In this document: positions 50,201-62,484 of the stretch, piece by piece
Numbering within the stretch: position 1 is the stretch's first letter
Layout: each line of letters begins with the position of its first letter
Origin: Antedon mediterranea
Taxonomy: Eukaryota; Echinodermata; Crinoidea; Comatulida; Antedonidae
Assembly: GCF_964355755.1 (NCBI RefSeq)
Contig: NC_092671.1
Span: 18,438,001-18,502,000 of the forward strand
Reading direction: 5' to 3'
DNA length: 64,000 nucleotides
The notes under the pieces: model-generated
Seen by the model: only the letters and a program-made list of their open reading frames with translations
The model's database searches: none
Told to the model about the DNA's origin: nothing
Translations under genes and position numbers: made by a program

Positions 50201-53200
50201 ATGCCAATTGAGAATTATAGTGACATAATAGTACGTCATAATTATCTTATGACATCATAGGTACGTTATATGGTAATTTAAATATTGTAATTGGAAAGTT
50301 TAATATCACATTTATATCTACTCGCAATTCACTAAGATGGTCTAAAACCAACCATTAAGGAGATACGGAGCTTCAAAATGGTATAGTAAATAGCGGCCAA
50401 TTTGAATTTATGGTAATTAACCCACTTCCTGACGTCTGATTTTGGTAAACTTTGGAAATTATGTTCATTTCAACAAGGAGAATGTTAAGAACCTTGTTTT
50501 CCTGCAGTTCCTAAATTTTTCGCATAGTATAATATCATTTAAGCAGTTATAACATAATATATGACGTCACAACTGCAATATGACGTTAAATATGCTAATT
50601 AGAATATTTAATATCACATTTATATCTACTGGTAATGCACTTAGGTGGTCTAAATTCAACCGTTAACGAGATATGGGGCTTCAAAATAGCAAATGGCGGC
50701 CATTTTGAATTTATGCTAATTAACCCACTTCCCGATGTCCGACTTTGGTAAACTTTGGATATGATGTTCATTTAAACCATATTATTTTCCAGAAAAAACA
50801 ATTCTGTTGCAATTTGTTCTAGCTTCACCCTATTTTTGACTTATCTTTAAGCCTGTTTTCCTGTCGACGTTAGTCGACGCTATCATCGTTAATCGTTAAA
50901 AGTTCAACGACGATCGTTTGAAAACGTTCAAGTTGAAATGTTAACGATAGCGCGAACATTTGATTTCTAGCGTTGAACGTTAGAGTTTAGACTTGCCCCA
51001 AGTCTGTATTATCTTTTTTTTTTATTTATTTGTTTTTATTTCGACCGCGATTTTTGTCTGAAAATACAGACTTGTGAAACACGTATAGAAATCGATTTGC
51101 AGACCGCAAACGTCCGATAAGAATGACGTAGTTTATCATACCGTATTTGGCTATATGGGGCGGGCGGTATGTAAATATGGATTTCGAATCAACCAATGAT
51201 CATTTTGTTTCAAAATGAAAAAGATCGAGTACGTACAGTGCTGAATGTACGATCGAGACTGTTGAAATATAAAATCGTAATGCCAAGTTGTTTTGTTTAT
51301 TAATTGTTTAGTCCTTGGCCTAGGCCTCTTTCGTAGGTCCTACTCAATTCGCACGTATGACCTGCCAAATAAAACGCCAATAAAGTAGGCCTACATACCA
51401 CCACCGGCGGCACACAACAACAGGGCTACACCACCACACAGAACAGGACAGGGTCTGGGTGGGAATTAAATCAAAATTATCTCCGCGTAATAAATGATCC
51501 ATTCAATGTTTGATTTGCGGAGAAGCTAGCCTATCATATCAAGACGAGTTTTCATGTTCTTGGGAAAAATCCCATCAAATGTTTACCAGACTACTAGGCA
51601 TATAAAATAATTTCTAGCCTTCAGAAACTTTCATAAATGTACCCAAGTACACATTGTCTAAACGTAACATAGCGCAGGCGCATCATCTTAGTTGTTGAGT
51701 CTTTGAAATTCTGAAATATGAATATTAAAACAGTATACGAGTGAGTAGCCAATCGCATGCAGCTGAAACTAGTCAACCGGATAATCGTATGCACCAAGAA
51801 TTCTTGGTGTCAAACCACGTGACTTGTGCGTGTTTCCCCAGACGGAGTATCCAAAATCAAGTAGTATACGTATGAAACGCCATATGTGCCAAAATATTTA
51901 TCTTTTTACTAATATTAAGACAAAACTCCGTCTGGAACCCAGACTAGTTAGAGTTGAAACTCCGGTCTTCTTTCTCGACGTTGTCGTAACGCGCAAAAAT
52001 TAATAGAGGACTCCCCTGCCTCTAGCAGTAGGCTCACAGTGTAGGACACATGGGCCTAGGCATACTAATATCTCTATACTGATGGTTCTTCGTTTTCAGT
52101 AGGCCTATCCTAGTCCAAATAGCATTTTGAACTAGGCTGAAGACTTTGACCTACCTAATATCCCCGCGCCTACTTTCCGGAACATCATTTTATAGTAACT
52201 TTGGTAAGGCTAGGCCTAGCTTTGACCTCGCCGCGATGCAACAAAAATAAATGTAGTCAGCAGAATTTGCCATCAATTATGTGACGTCATGTGCTGTATC
52301 GCCATGATGATTGGTCAGTTCTTACGTTTTAGCGTTGCGATATCGCTAGAGTTGAACTGGATTCAACTCTTGCGATTGTCAACGATCGCGACTTGTAGCG
52401 TCGATTACCGTCGATTATTACACCTTTTCCTGTAAATCGCCGACATTTTGTATCGTCATCGTTAGTTAAAAAAGTCCCTTTTCCTGTAAATCGTTAACAT
52501 TTCTATGTTTACGTTGAAGATCGCCGATTTTTGTTAACGATAGCGTCGAATAACGTCGACAGGAAAACAGGCTTTACTGGACTATTTGCTGTATACATTA
52601 TTTTGATCGATCATACGCCAATAAAAATCACGGCCATTTACTCAATCAATCATAGCTAAACGTCAATTTTTCTTGGTTTCCAGAATATGATGTTTATACT
52701 AGCGATGAAGTCACAATGTATGAAAATTACACTCAAAGTAACAATGGCGTTGGTAACGGCAATAACAACGGTAATAACGGCAATAATGGTAACGGAAACA
52801 ATGGTCGCGGCAATAACGGTAACAACATTGACGGAACTGAAAGCAGTACCGGTAATGTCAGTAACAACGGTACCGAAACAATGGTAGGCCTACAATCGTC
52901 GACCGGCAATCTTGAAACTCCGAATTGCACTTGGTACTGCAACTGCTCAATCGATATGCCTACTGTGCAGCCAAACACATCTCATGGCTGCAACTGCACG
53001 AACGACAAATGTGAAAATTGTCTGTGGAATGATTGTGATCGTACACGTACTAAGCCAGACTCTCGTGCGTGGACAAGACAAGGAGGTGGAGATGGTGGCA
53101 ACGGCACAGATGACGTTGGTAATCATATTAATGGTAACGAGGTGACTGGTGTTGATTACTTGATCAATGGTACCACTACAAGCACTGCAGTTCACGATAG

Positions 53201-56200
53201 CAGTACCAAGATGGCTGAACTTACAACAAGACATGCTGAGTATCAGACGGAAAGTAATGTACTAGAACAAAGCAGGAGTGATGCGAGTAATGTGTACACT
53301 GGTATTGCAGACACAACATCTGACTCAGTGAATAGTGAAGGTAAGTACCTGTCTATCCTCGCATTTATTTTAATACAAAACAAAACAACTTAACAAACAC
53401 ATTATACATTACTTATAAATGTTGCTACACGCCTTCAATCATATATTTGATTTGTGGTCACATTACGCAAGCCTTAATTTGGTGATATAGTTTTAACGAT
53501 TACATGGGGGAAATTATAAATATTCCGCAAACTATGGGCCGTCAAAAAAAAATAAAATGCAATTCCCAGGAATCTAGTTCTTGTATATGTGTGGCTAAAT
53601 TCAGATCACCGCAATGTAATGTACAATTATAAAAGGAGAAACCTAAGGCTGCGTTGATTTTGTCCAGATCATCAGCGCAATTTTCCTTCTAATACACCCA
53701 CCTCGATTCCGAATGTTACTGTGCAATATGTTAATGAGTTAAATGAATTTTATAACCGTTTTAATGTTCATGATTTTAAAAAAGAAAGAGAGGCTCTATT
53801 TAGCTTGTGTCGGGTGACTGAAGATGATCCCAAATTTAGTATAAGCATTTCTGATGTACATAACGAATTCATGAAACTCAATTCATCGAAGGCTGCTGGG
53901 CCGGATAGAATCCCACCACGAGTACTTAAGGTCTGCTCTCCTCACCTTGATGGTATATTTACATTTATTTTCAATATGTGTCTTTCTTATCATGCGTTCC
54001 CGGATATTTGGAAACTTTCATGCATAATACCGGTACCTAAGAAACCTAAGATTAACAGCATGAATGATTTGAGACCCGTTGCACTCACGTCTGTCGCGAT
54101 GAAAATATTGGAACGTATTGTTTTAAAAATTATGCAACCTTATGCTGAAAAAGTGTTAGACCCGTTGCATTTTGCTTACCGATCACTCCGTAGTACCAGT
54201 GATGCGATTTATTTTAAATTACATAAATTGTATTCACATCTAGATAATGTAAAGAAAGGCCACTCGGCACGTATTATGCATTTTGATTTTCAATCTGCGT
54301 TTAATACCATACAACCCCATATCTTAGCAGACAAAATGTTGAATATGGAGTTTCCCCGTCCGATTGTTCGTTTAGTTTTAAATTTCATTTGTGATAGAAA
54401 ACAATTTGTTAATATTAATGGTGTCAAGTCAGAAATCGTAACCTCTGACACCGGTGTTCCTCAGGGTACTGTCAACGCACCTAAATTATATTCCTTGTAT
54501 ACGGCCGATTACAGATCTTTAAATGATGAGCTTTGCCCCGTTGTTAAATTCGCTGATGACACTAGTACTATTGGTCTCATAGTTTCAAACAATGATGACA
54601 ATTATCGTAGCGAAATACAAAGATTTGTTAAATTTTGTGACGATAATTATCTCCAAATAAATGCATCAAAAACAAAGAAGATGATCATTGATTTTAGGAC
54701 TAAACATAAATTTAATTTTCAACCAATCACTATCAAAGGTAAAGAAATTGAAATTGTTGACCAGTACGTAAGTATCAAGGAATTGTTTTCAATGATAAAC
54801 TGAGTTGGGGAGACCATATAGACTTCATCAGCAAAAAATTAAGTCCCAGAATGTATTGTATGAGAACTTTATATAAATTTAACTCCTGTGATTTGATGTT
54901 ACTTTCGTTCTATATATCCGTTATATGTAGTGTTTGGACGTATTGCCTCTCCTGTTGGGCTGGTAATGTTACCGGAGGGAATAAAGGACGCCTTGAAACT
55001 TTCATCCGTCGGGCTAGTAAAATGATTGGTCTGGAACTGCCTTCCTTTACCGATGTGCACCTAGAACACCTCCAGAAAGATTTCGAACGCATTGAGTCGG
55101 ATGCCTCTCATCCTCTCCACAAAGTGATCATAGACCAACTTAATCCAAGTGGTAGATTGAGGCTCCTCAGTGTGAAAACAAATCGATTTGCTAAATCCTT
55201 TATTCCCTCCGGTATCATCCAGTACAACAGGAAGTCAAGAAGATAATCTTATATTGTAATTTTTTAGATGTTTTTATATGAATGGTTTTATGCTATATTT
55301 GTTTTTATAGTGTTTTCTTTGTTATTATGACGAGCAATGAATTTCCTTTTTGAGGATCAATAAAAGTTATCTTATCTTATCTTATCTTCTAAAAACAAAA
55401 TTACAATGCAATTTCTGGGGACCTGGGGTATATAATATTTCTAAAATTGTCTAACATCAGCCCCAACCAGAGGCTGAGGTGTAACAAGCTTTCATTACCT
55501 TCATTCCGTTGGTGCAGCTAGGTAGTTGGGCCACGGGAAGATGATTTTGGGCTGCGAGATAAAAAGTTTGCGGAACTAACTCTGCTCTATACTTTTAACC
55601 TTGTTTTTTTTCTCGATAAACTGACATCGAAAGATGGACAAGCGATGCTCTTGGAAGTAACGAACGTATTGCAGAGAGTACGTGTTAGGCATAGGCTAAA
55701 AACTCGCTTTCTTGAAATGTTCTTTTCTGTATTTGCCTTTTACCTAAAAACACTTCTGTTACGTAATTTGAATTCACTTTAAAAGTAATAATCTCCAGAC
55801 TCTTGATACGAGGAGAATCAGATTATTGTAAATCACGACGCGATGCGTCAGTTCAAATACATTAACATATGGTTCCCTATTAATTCTCGTATCCATGGTA
55901 TGGATATTAGAAATTCGAAAGAATTACAAGAAAGCCGACTTCTTCCTAAATATTACTTAACATAAGTTTCTAAATAATCTCTCACACTATATAAAGTATT
56001 AAATCATACATCGACATGCAAAGGCCATTGCCTAAACAATTCGTCTACACAGACCTACGTCTCACCTAATGCAAAATGATTCAATAGTAGCCAAATATAA
56101 ATAATGAATAATTCATGTGCCTGCATCGCTTACCTACGGACAGTATATTAGCTCCAAGCGCACAAACTGAACGATATGCCAAACGTGCGATTTCTTTCCT

Positions 56201-57268
56201 CACCAAACTTCCATGGTAATGATTCGCCTGTTTTTATGTTCGTCATTTTACTTTCGCGTGAATTTCTGTGCTGGGCAATTGTTTTTTTTTCTTTTAATTT
56301 GTTATCCTATTATATTACAATTATATTATTATAGTATTATGGTCCTTATTGGTATTTTTACAGGCCTATATGATAACGTTATATGTGTTATTATATAACA
56401 ACTAAATCAATTCCTGTCATTGGATTGGAAGATTGTGGGTGACATGCGTGCAATAGTACGCACTATTAAACGATCGTTTAATAGTACTTTTTTTCGTGTA
56501 CTAAAAAAAAAATCTTTTTGCGTTTGGAAAACGTTTTTAGTCGCGTGGACGCGACTCTATAGTTCACTATGTCGGTCGGTCGGTCTGTCGGTCTGTCTGT
56601 CTGTCCGGTATTACTATGCGTTTTAGCACGCGACTTATGGCTGTTGGCCTTGTTTTTTATACTATTGCTTTTGAAATACAACAGCGCCACCTATTTTGTA
56701 CTTTCGCCGCGATTGAACATTTTTGGAGAGATATATGTACTAATTTAGATTAAAAAGGCATTCAAATTTGCTTTAGATTGTTTGTAGGATTTTGATTAAT
56801 TAATTGGAACACCTCAACAAGACGTAGAATCGTTAGAAAAAATATAATTAGCCTAAATGAGTTCCAATTGCCTGTCAACGTTTCGTATTTTGCTGCATTT
56901 CAGCCTAGAGTAGGCGTTTTAATCCTTGATAGGTCCATGATTGTTTGGTCGTTTGTTGACATAATTAACACTACAGTAGTAAATCCATATGAATATAATA
57001 TTTAATATAATATTATTAAAATCCAAATGTTACTGTTTTAATCAATGTGAATCAAATGTAGGCCTTGGCTAATTTCGTTCAATTAAATGCATTATTCTTT
57101 ATATAGGCTAATGTAACAATTTACTTTTTAATAGATGACAGTCCATTCACGATGTCAGTTATGATTCTGATGGTTTCAACTGGCGCACTGGTCCTTGCCT
57201 TCGTCATTGGATGTATCTGTGCCGTAGCTGGATTACTATCTAAACCTAATAAAGTCAATCCTGAATAA
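47124..57268 (+). CDS. Gene B: paralogue of gene A; secreted-type ectodomain, Asn/Gly-rich stalk, transmembrane protein
   Basis: Coding exons are 47124-47205, 47490-47861, 52684-53340 and 57135-57268; all introns are phase 1, total 414 codons. Residues 1-27 include a hydrophobic signal segment. Residues 28-151 align with gene A's FAMeT-like exon, best over the end (SRYFIYDVNDTHQC against PRYFWYNVNAEASDC), and carry many N-glycosylation sequons (NFT, NIT, NTS, NST, NDT). Residues 152-370 form a stalk: an Asn/Gly-rich run (NNGNNGNNGNGNNGRGNNG), a Cys-rich knot (CTWYCNCS, CNCTNDKCENC), then Ser/Thr-rich sequence. A transmembrane helix spans about 377-404 (ILMVSTGALVLAFVIGCICA), with a short tail ending KPNKVNPE. 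The ectodomain is more diverged than in A, so calling it FAMeT rests partly on the paralogy. A surface recognition or adhesion role is inferred. Introns hold a SINE, a foldback transposon and a LINE. Confidence 0.8.
47490..47861 (+). CDS. Gene B coding exon 2 (FAMeT-like, diverged)
   Basis: Acceptor TTGTACAG ends at 47489; donor GTAGGA starts at 47862, slightly non-consensus. Encodes residues 28-151. The HGNTNTASM stretch corresponds in position to gene A's GNCGSNTQSAK turn. Confidence 0.78.
48065..48376 (-). mobile_element. 5S rRNA-derived SINE
   Basis: On the minus strand, 48376-48257 is a 5S rRNA-like head. It has the internal pol III promoter: an A-box-like AGTTAAGCAACG and a C-box GCTTGGATGGGAGACC, flanked by GGGCCTGGTTAG. 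Then comes a ~165-bp body unrelated to 5S and an (AAAAT)n tail at 48090-48065. This is the layout of SINE3-type elements. A few base changes in the head argue against a functional 5S gene. It lies in intron 2 of gene B, opposite in orientation. Confidence 0.88.
48593..52584. mobile_element. TAGTCCAG foldback element (interrupted by a second transposon)
   Basis: Arms of ~650-700 bp are inverted: 48593-49310 and 50200-50846 plus 52577-52584. Both ends read TAGTCCAGTAAA going inward and TTT lies outside each (48590-48592, 52585-52587), consistent with a 3-bp target duplication. Several nearly identical phrases (TCTCCTTAACGGTTG, ATGACGTCATA-type) recur within arms. No ORF. The same family ends at window position 257. 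Confidence 0.75.
50850..52573. mobile_element. Nested DNA transposon with AGCCTGTTTTCC termini and TTA target duplication
   Basis: The inverted ends AGCCTGTTTTCCTGTCGACG and complement are flanked by TTA on both sides (50847-50849, 52574-52576). Removing it restores the foldback arm, which matches window positions 235-257. Subterminal regions are rich in GTTAACGATAGCG and TCGACGTT variants. A TWA-type 3-bp target is typical of PIF/Harbinger; assignment is tentative as no transposase is seen in 1.7 kb. Confidence 0.75.
52684..53340 (+). CDS. Gene B coding exon 3 (stalk)
   Basis: Acceptor GGTTTCCAG ends at 52683; donor GTAAGT at 53341; both boundaries phase 1. Begins EYDVYTSDEVTMYENYTQ. Contains a Gly/Asn minisatellite (52735-52850), the Cys-rich knot and a Ser/Thr-rich end. 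TAGGCCTA at 52885-52892 lies in frame (Val-Gly-Leu-Gln). Confidence 0.82.
53640..55391 (+). mobile_element. CR1/L2-like LINE, 5'-truncated, with (TTATC)n tail
   Basis: An open frame from about 53673 through 54770 and a second to 55246 encode most of a LINE reverse transcriptase. Downstream are AATAAAAG and (TTATC)n at 55366-55388. The endonuclease and 5' end are missing. It sits in intron 3 of gene B in the sense orientation. Confidence 0.88.
53721..55246 (+). pseudogene. LINE reverse transcriptase with a single frameshift
   Basis: Motifs in order: KAAGPDRIPPRVLKVC, WKLSCIIPVPKK, LRPVALTSVAMKILERIV, MHFDFQSAFNT, GVPQGTVNAPKLYSLYTADY, VKFADDTST (catalytic ADD), QINASKTKKMIIDFR, then after a one-base shift near 54765, LSWGDHIDFISKKL and the C-terminal tail with SFIPSGII. 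Only one break and no internal stops suggests recent insertion. Clade assignment to CR1/L2 is from motif style, not a tree. Confidence 0.88.
55392..57134. other. Rest of gene B intron 3
   Basis: Contains a perfect 24-bp palindrome at 56462-56485 centred on CGATCG and a (GTCG/GTCT)n tetranucleotide tract at about 56571-56604. No gene seen. Confidence 0.5.
57135..57268 (+). CDS. Gene B coding exon 4 (transmembrane helix, short tail)
   Basis: Acceptor TTTTTAATAG ends at 57134 in phase 1; TAA at 57266. It encodes DDSPFTMSVMILMVSTG, then GALVLAFVIGCICAVAGLL and a short tail. IGCIC matches gene A exon 4. An AATAAA-like signal follows at ~57383. Confidence 0.8.
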
Positions 57269-60064
57269 AACAGCTAGAAGTTACTACTGTAAACCGGTTA
57301 CAATGATTATTTTGGAATTGAAGACATGTATGCTTATACAATTTACTGTTTATGTTTATACAAATCAATTGAATCATAATTTAAATAAATTATAGATTAT
57401 TGATCGTGCTATTTGAACGAGTTTAGACATTATAAGGCATAAGAAATAAGGAAATTGTGTAATTCAATTAAATCTAAGTATAGTATTATTCAACACTATA
57501 CTGCCCTACTTAGAAAAAAGGGCTTAACTACATTTGTTTTAGAAATTTAGATTTTTGTCTTATTTAACTCTTGAGGGTATACTCTATCACTTGAATTTAC
57601 CAGTTATCCCAAAATATGTCTATTACTAATAATTGGGGCTTATCTACAAACACCCATAGAAATAATCTGGCAAAAGGCCTCAACTACAGCAATTGACCAA
57701 TCAGATAACAGTATAATGAATATATAATGAGGCACATATATTATATGCTTTCAAGAGAAAAGCTTCTTTTATATATATTTTTTTAATTTTTTAAAAATTA
57801 CCTGATCTAAATTACATTTGTAATTTATTTGAACTAAATTTACTAAATGTTTTGGTAAATTTTGATCAAAAATTAAACAAAATAACTGCAAAACTGCCCT
57901 GTTTTCGAAGTATGTCCCGGCATTTTTAAGTACAAATAATTTCGAAAAATGGCCTTTATCTGCAATTTTAGCCCCCAAAATAAAAAAATATTTCTTAAAA
58001 GATACTTTTTAATGATGTACTTCTGAAATATATTAATTTGGAAATAAAATACGACACGAGCTTTTGTAAGGAAAATCAAAAACAAAAGTAAATTTTTGTA
58101 GATAAGCCCTTTTCTCAAAGTAGGGCATACTGTAAAAGATATTGGCAGCCAAAGACTGAATAAAATCGCATGTTTACAGTAAACATTTATATCAATAAGA
58201 TATATCAAATTGACATCAAAAGGTACCGTATTGTAGACAAAAAATTCGGCCATTATATTATGGGATGGTAATGTATTAGAGAAATAATTACGTACAAATG
58301 TATTCTTTATTATGTTTATTACTGTATGCTTGAGGGACATTTGGAAGCTTTAACAGTAAAATCTTTGTATAATTTTATTTCTACACGAATTTTAAGCCGA
58401 ATAAGAAAAATAAGCATTGCCTAAGATGCATTTTGCAAACTCTTTCGGAATATACTTTCCGAGTTCCAAAGTGGATAAGCATATTCCAATCATGAACGGT
58501 TTTATACAATAATACCATGTTATAATCATTATCAAGTCCAGGGTCCCATAAATTTGACTTCAACATTGGTTATCAAGTATTGGTTATCAATAAAAATGTG
58601 GGGCAGTGGTAGCTTTGCTTTGCCAAAATACACTTATTATAACACGCCACTTTAAAGATGTATTTTCCCTTTGTCAAATTAAAAAAAAAATAAACAAATC
58701 CAAAAAAATTGGGTCATTTTGAAGTATCATAATAGTTATTAATTTTCACCAAAAATGAGTCGAAAAAATAACTTTGACTTCCAGTCAAAGTTTTCGATCA
58801 AAACATATCTCATAATGCGCAAGCTTATTTGGCTACTCTGTATGCATAATCATAAAACTTCCTCGCGATCTGTGTGAAAACACCTTCACATCCGTGACGA
58901 GTTGTAAACAATCCTAATTAGCATCATGCATAATGTATACTCATGGTTTGAAATCTTTGTTTACTTTCGCTCGGGACGATTATCCAGATGAAATGTTATC
59001 AAATTAATTTAGCTGTTAATTACGTAAAATTGTTGTTTTTGGCTTGAATTTTCGACTTAAAGTGAATAACTTTAATATTACTTTGATATGGCCATTTAAA
59101 TTTCATTTTTTGTGTTTCAAGGGACAATAGGCCTACATCTTTAAAATTTAATTTTAAGTTGTTTACTGCTACAATTATTATGGAGGTTCGTTATATTTAT
59201 TTGTTTTGTTTTTCTTTTTGTAGTTGTTTATCCTAATTGTCAAATCATTTACCGTGTTTCATTAGACGTGCTTCATATAGTTATATTTTCAATTGTTTTA
59301 TAATGAAATTTGAAATATGGAGTACGCACATAAGAAATTCTATGAAATTGTTTGTAAGCATAATTTATAGATAGATGCATTTTGTCTAAACAAAAATTTT
59401 TGAAAAGTGTCAATTATTTGAATTAGTAAATTATAGGAAAAAGTAGCAGTTCAATTTGGTATAATCGTGAAGCCAGGAGAAGATGTTGGTATGTAAATGA
59501 AAGTATGAATCGGCACGATTCTAAACTTTCTTCAAAACTTAGAAGAAAGCATACATATGGAATAGATGCTATACTGTACATTTTACTCAAACAAATATTT
59601 TCATCTCATGTAACTTATTAAATTGAATTTAAATTAAGTAAAAAAATATTTCATACACTTATTTTATTATATCTCCCCCACTGCTGCTTATACAGGGTAT
59701 TTTTATAACGCTTATAAATTATTCGCTCTTTGTATTACAATGAAGTTGAAATTGTTAGTTATAGCGTATAAACATGCTAAATAAAGATATGTTATTTTAT
59801 CAATAGTTCGAATAAGAAATTCCTGCGTTTATTTATGTTTAATGTATTATCCACCAGAGCATACGCTCGCTTCGGAAATCCTGTTAATGCAACAAAAAGA
59901 CACTAAAATAAATATTTACACATTACACATTTACATAATTTTAATTATTGTGGGGAATCATGTAAATTTTGTGTAGTGTTGTTTGTTATTTGTATTATAC
60001 ATAGGTTGTATAGCTTTTTCAGTCCAAAAAATATTTTCTGTTAAACATACCAACATATATATTA
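57269..60064. other. Downstream of gene B; repeats, no gene seen
   Basis: Includes the MITE-like pair at 57500-58131. The remainder is AT-rich without protein-like ORFs. Confidence 0.45.
57500..58131. mobile_element. MITE-like element with TGCCCTACTT inverted ends
   Basis: Left CTGCCCTACTTAGAAAAAAG and GGGCTTAACTAC are mirrored at 58085-58131 (reverse complement TGCCCTACTTTGAGAAAAG and GGGCTTATCTAC). ~630 bp, no ORF of note. Target duplication not resolved. Confidence 0.55.
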
Positions 60065-61938
60065 TACTCTAGTAGCTAGATCAATTTTCATATGCACTTT
60101 GAGGTCCAGAGAATTTGACTTCAGAAATTGGTTTAGGGTGGTCAAACAATCATTTTTGGCTTGGTTACACATTTTGAAAATGTGGCGAAAGGTCAAAAGG
60201 TCAGGGTGAAAGGTCATAAGACCAAACACCAATATGTCCTTAAATCTCAACAACCACTGGTCACAGCGAAGAAAATTTGGTCTCAAATTGATCAGAAGGT
60301 ATACATTATATATTCAGTCTAATGGGACATTTTAGTTAAAAATGATCGGAAATGACATTTCTGACCTTTGACCCACAACCCAGGGCATGTATTTATCTCC
60401 GTAACTACTGGTCGTAGACACTTGAATTTGGTTTTAAATTGTTTGAAATATATATTTTGTTATTTGTTACACATTTTGAAAAATGTTACAAAAGGTCAAA
60501 GGGTCAGGGTCAAGGGTTATATAAACAAATAAATAAAGGTACTTGTATCTCGGCAACTACTGGTCGCAGCAAGTCAATTTTGGTCTCAAAATGTTCAGAA
60601 GGCATGCATTTATATTCCGTCTAATGGGGTATTTTAATAAAAAATGATCAGAAATGCCATTTCTGACCTTTGACCCACATACCAGGGCATCTTAATATCT
60701 CTGTAAGTACTGGTCGTAGAAACTTAAATTTGGTATCAAATTGTTCGAAATATACATATTTACATTCATTGTAATAGAAAATGTGGTTAAAAGATGAACA
60801 GAAAATACTATTACTAATGTTTAAAACAAAAAACATATCTCTACACAATGCAATAACTGATACTTTAAATTGTTTCAATTTCAAGTACTAGTTATTGCTG
60901 TCCACGAGAACAATTTTGATATAAACGTCAAGCTCAACAGTCTTTTTTCAGAATGCTAGAACTTGCCATGTGTATCCGATTAAACACCCCGGGCATTTAT
61001 TGTTCAAAAGGCTTTTTAGGGGGAGGGGAGGCATCTTTATTTGGAGTATAATATGGTAGCATAATCAAATAAATACCACCTAGATGTAAAAAAAATACAG
61101 CACAATTAATTTCAAAAAATGATAAAATTATGTCAAAATGCTTGTAGATTATGGTAGTTAATGAAATGTGTTGTGATACAATTATTTTGTAAATGCATGT
61201 GGCGGAGCGTTTATTCCACATGATGTTCTATTGGAGGGAATGGTGGCGTTTATTTGAGGGAGGCTTTTATTCAAAGCGGGTGTTAATGCGAATAAATATT
61301 AATAATTATAATCGTTTCTCAACTGATAAAAGGTACTTTACATGATTCGTTTTCTGACTAAATTTGACTAAAATGTCCCATTAGATTGAATATGAAAGCA
61401 TGCCTTCTGAACATTTAGAGACTAAAATTGACTTGCTGCGACGAGTGGTTGCCGAGATACAAGTATCTATTTATATGTGTTCATATAACCTTTGACCCTG
61501 ACCCTTTGACCTTTTGTAACATTTTTAAAAATGTGCAGCAAATAACAAACTTTTTATTTCAAACAATTTAAGGCCAAATTCAAGTGTCTACAATCAGTAG
61601 TTACGGAGATACATACATGCCCTGGGGTGTGGGTCAAAGGTCAGAAATGGCATTTTCGGTCATTTTTGACTAAAATGTCCCATTAGACTGAATATAAATG
61701 TATACCTTCTGATCAATTTGAGACGAAAATTACCTCGCTGTGATCAGTGGTTGTCGAGATTTAAGGACTTATTGGTGTTTAGTTTGATAACCTTTCACCT
61801 GACCTTTTGACCTTTCGCCACATTTTCAAAATGTGTAACCAAGCCAATAATGATTGTTTGACCATCCTAAACCAATTTCTGAAGTCAAATTCTCTGGACC
61901 TCAAAGTGCATACGAAAGTTGATCTAGCTACTAGAGTA
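60065..61938. mobile_element. 1.9-kb foldback element with TACTCTAGTAGCTAGATC ends
   Basis: Arms of ~580 bp (60065-60640 and 61370-61938) are inverted, with TTA outside both ends (60062-60064, 61939-61941). Within each arm GGTCAAAGGGTCAGGGT-type phrases recur. The centre (61000-61270) resembles 33420-33720. No coding capacity. Confidence 0.72.
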
Positions 61939-62151
61939 TTATGCGTAGGCCTATGTATATATATTAGTATCCAAAATCTACCATGATTTGACTATTTTAA
62001 CTAATATTCTTAAATTCAAAGTGGCTGAAATTTGAAAACCTTTTCAATTATCTCTTTAACCACTATGTATTTTTTATAAGAATGTATTAAACACAAATAT
62101 ATACATATGTAAGTGTCTTCTTCATTTTGAAACTATACCAAACTATTTTTG

Positions 62152-62484
62152 CTATTTGTTGTGGCAAGTAATACGTCCTTTTGTTCTTGGATCAACCGAA
62201 ATGGTAAGAAATTTGTTCGCTCCAGAAACGTGATATACGGCAGGCACCATCTCTGAGACGGCATGGCGATAGTCTTGTCTATTTAACGGCACGTAACTCA
62301 TGTTGAACGTGGCAGAAATGCGTATCGCTCCTTCGCCCACAGGCAACAGGATAATTGTCGTACGTGTACACGATGAGTCGAAGGAGGAGTAAGGTCTGGC
62401 CACCACATAATTCCTGTCCATTACCAAAACTTGACAGAACATGACAGTAGCCATCAGGGCAGTGACGAAAAAAAAGACTTTCAA
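62152..62484 (-). CDS. Possible small secreted protein (unidentified)
   Basis: A minus-strand frame of 110 codons opens after an in-frame stop; the first ATG in frame is at about 62454 (MATVMFCQVLVMDRN), since the start of the full frame is TTG. It begins with a strongly hydrophobic leader, then a soluble region with two cysteines, a sequon (NMS) and a run RITCHNK at the stop. An overlapping frame at 62279-62551 has an ATG and another hydrophobic start (MKQLYKICLCALHLLILSC), and the two would be joined by a shift in the T8 tract at ~62470, so one may be the leader of the other. Not recognised. Confidence 0.35.
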   Translation of the reverse strand: MKVFFFVTALMATVMFCQVLVMDRNYVVARPYSSFDSSCTRTTIILLPVGEGAIRISATFNMSYVPLNRQDYRHAVSEMVPAVYHVSGANKFLTISVDPRTKGRITCHNK

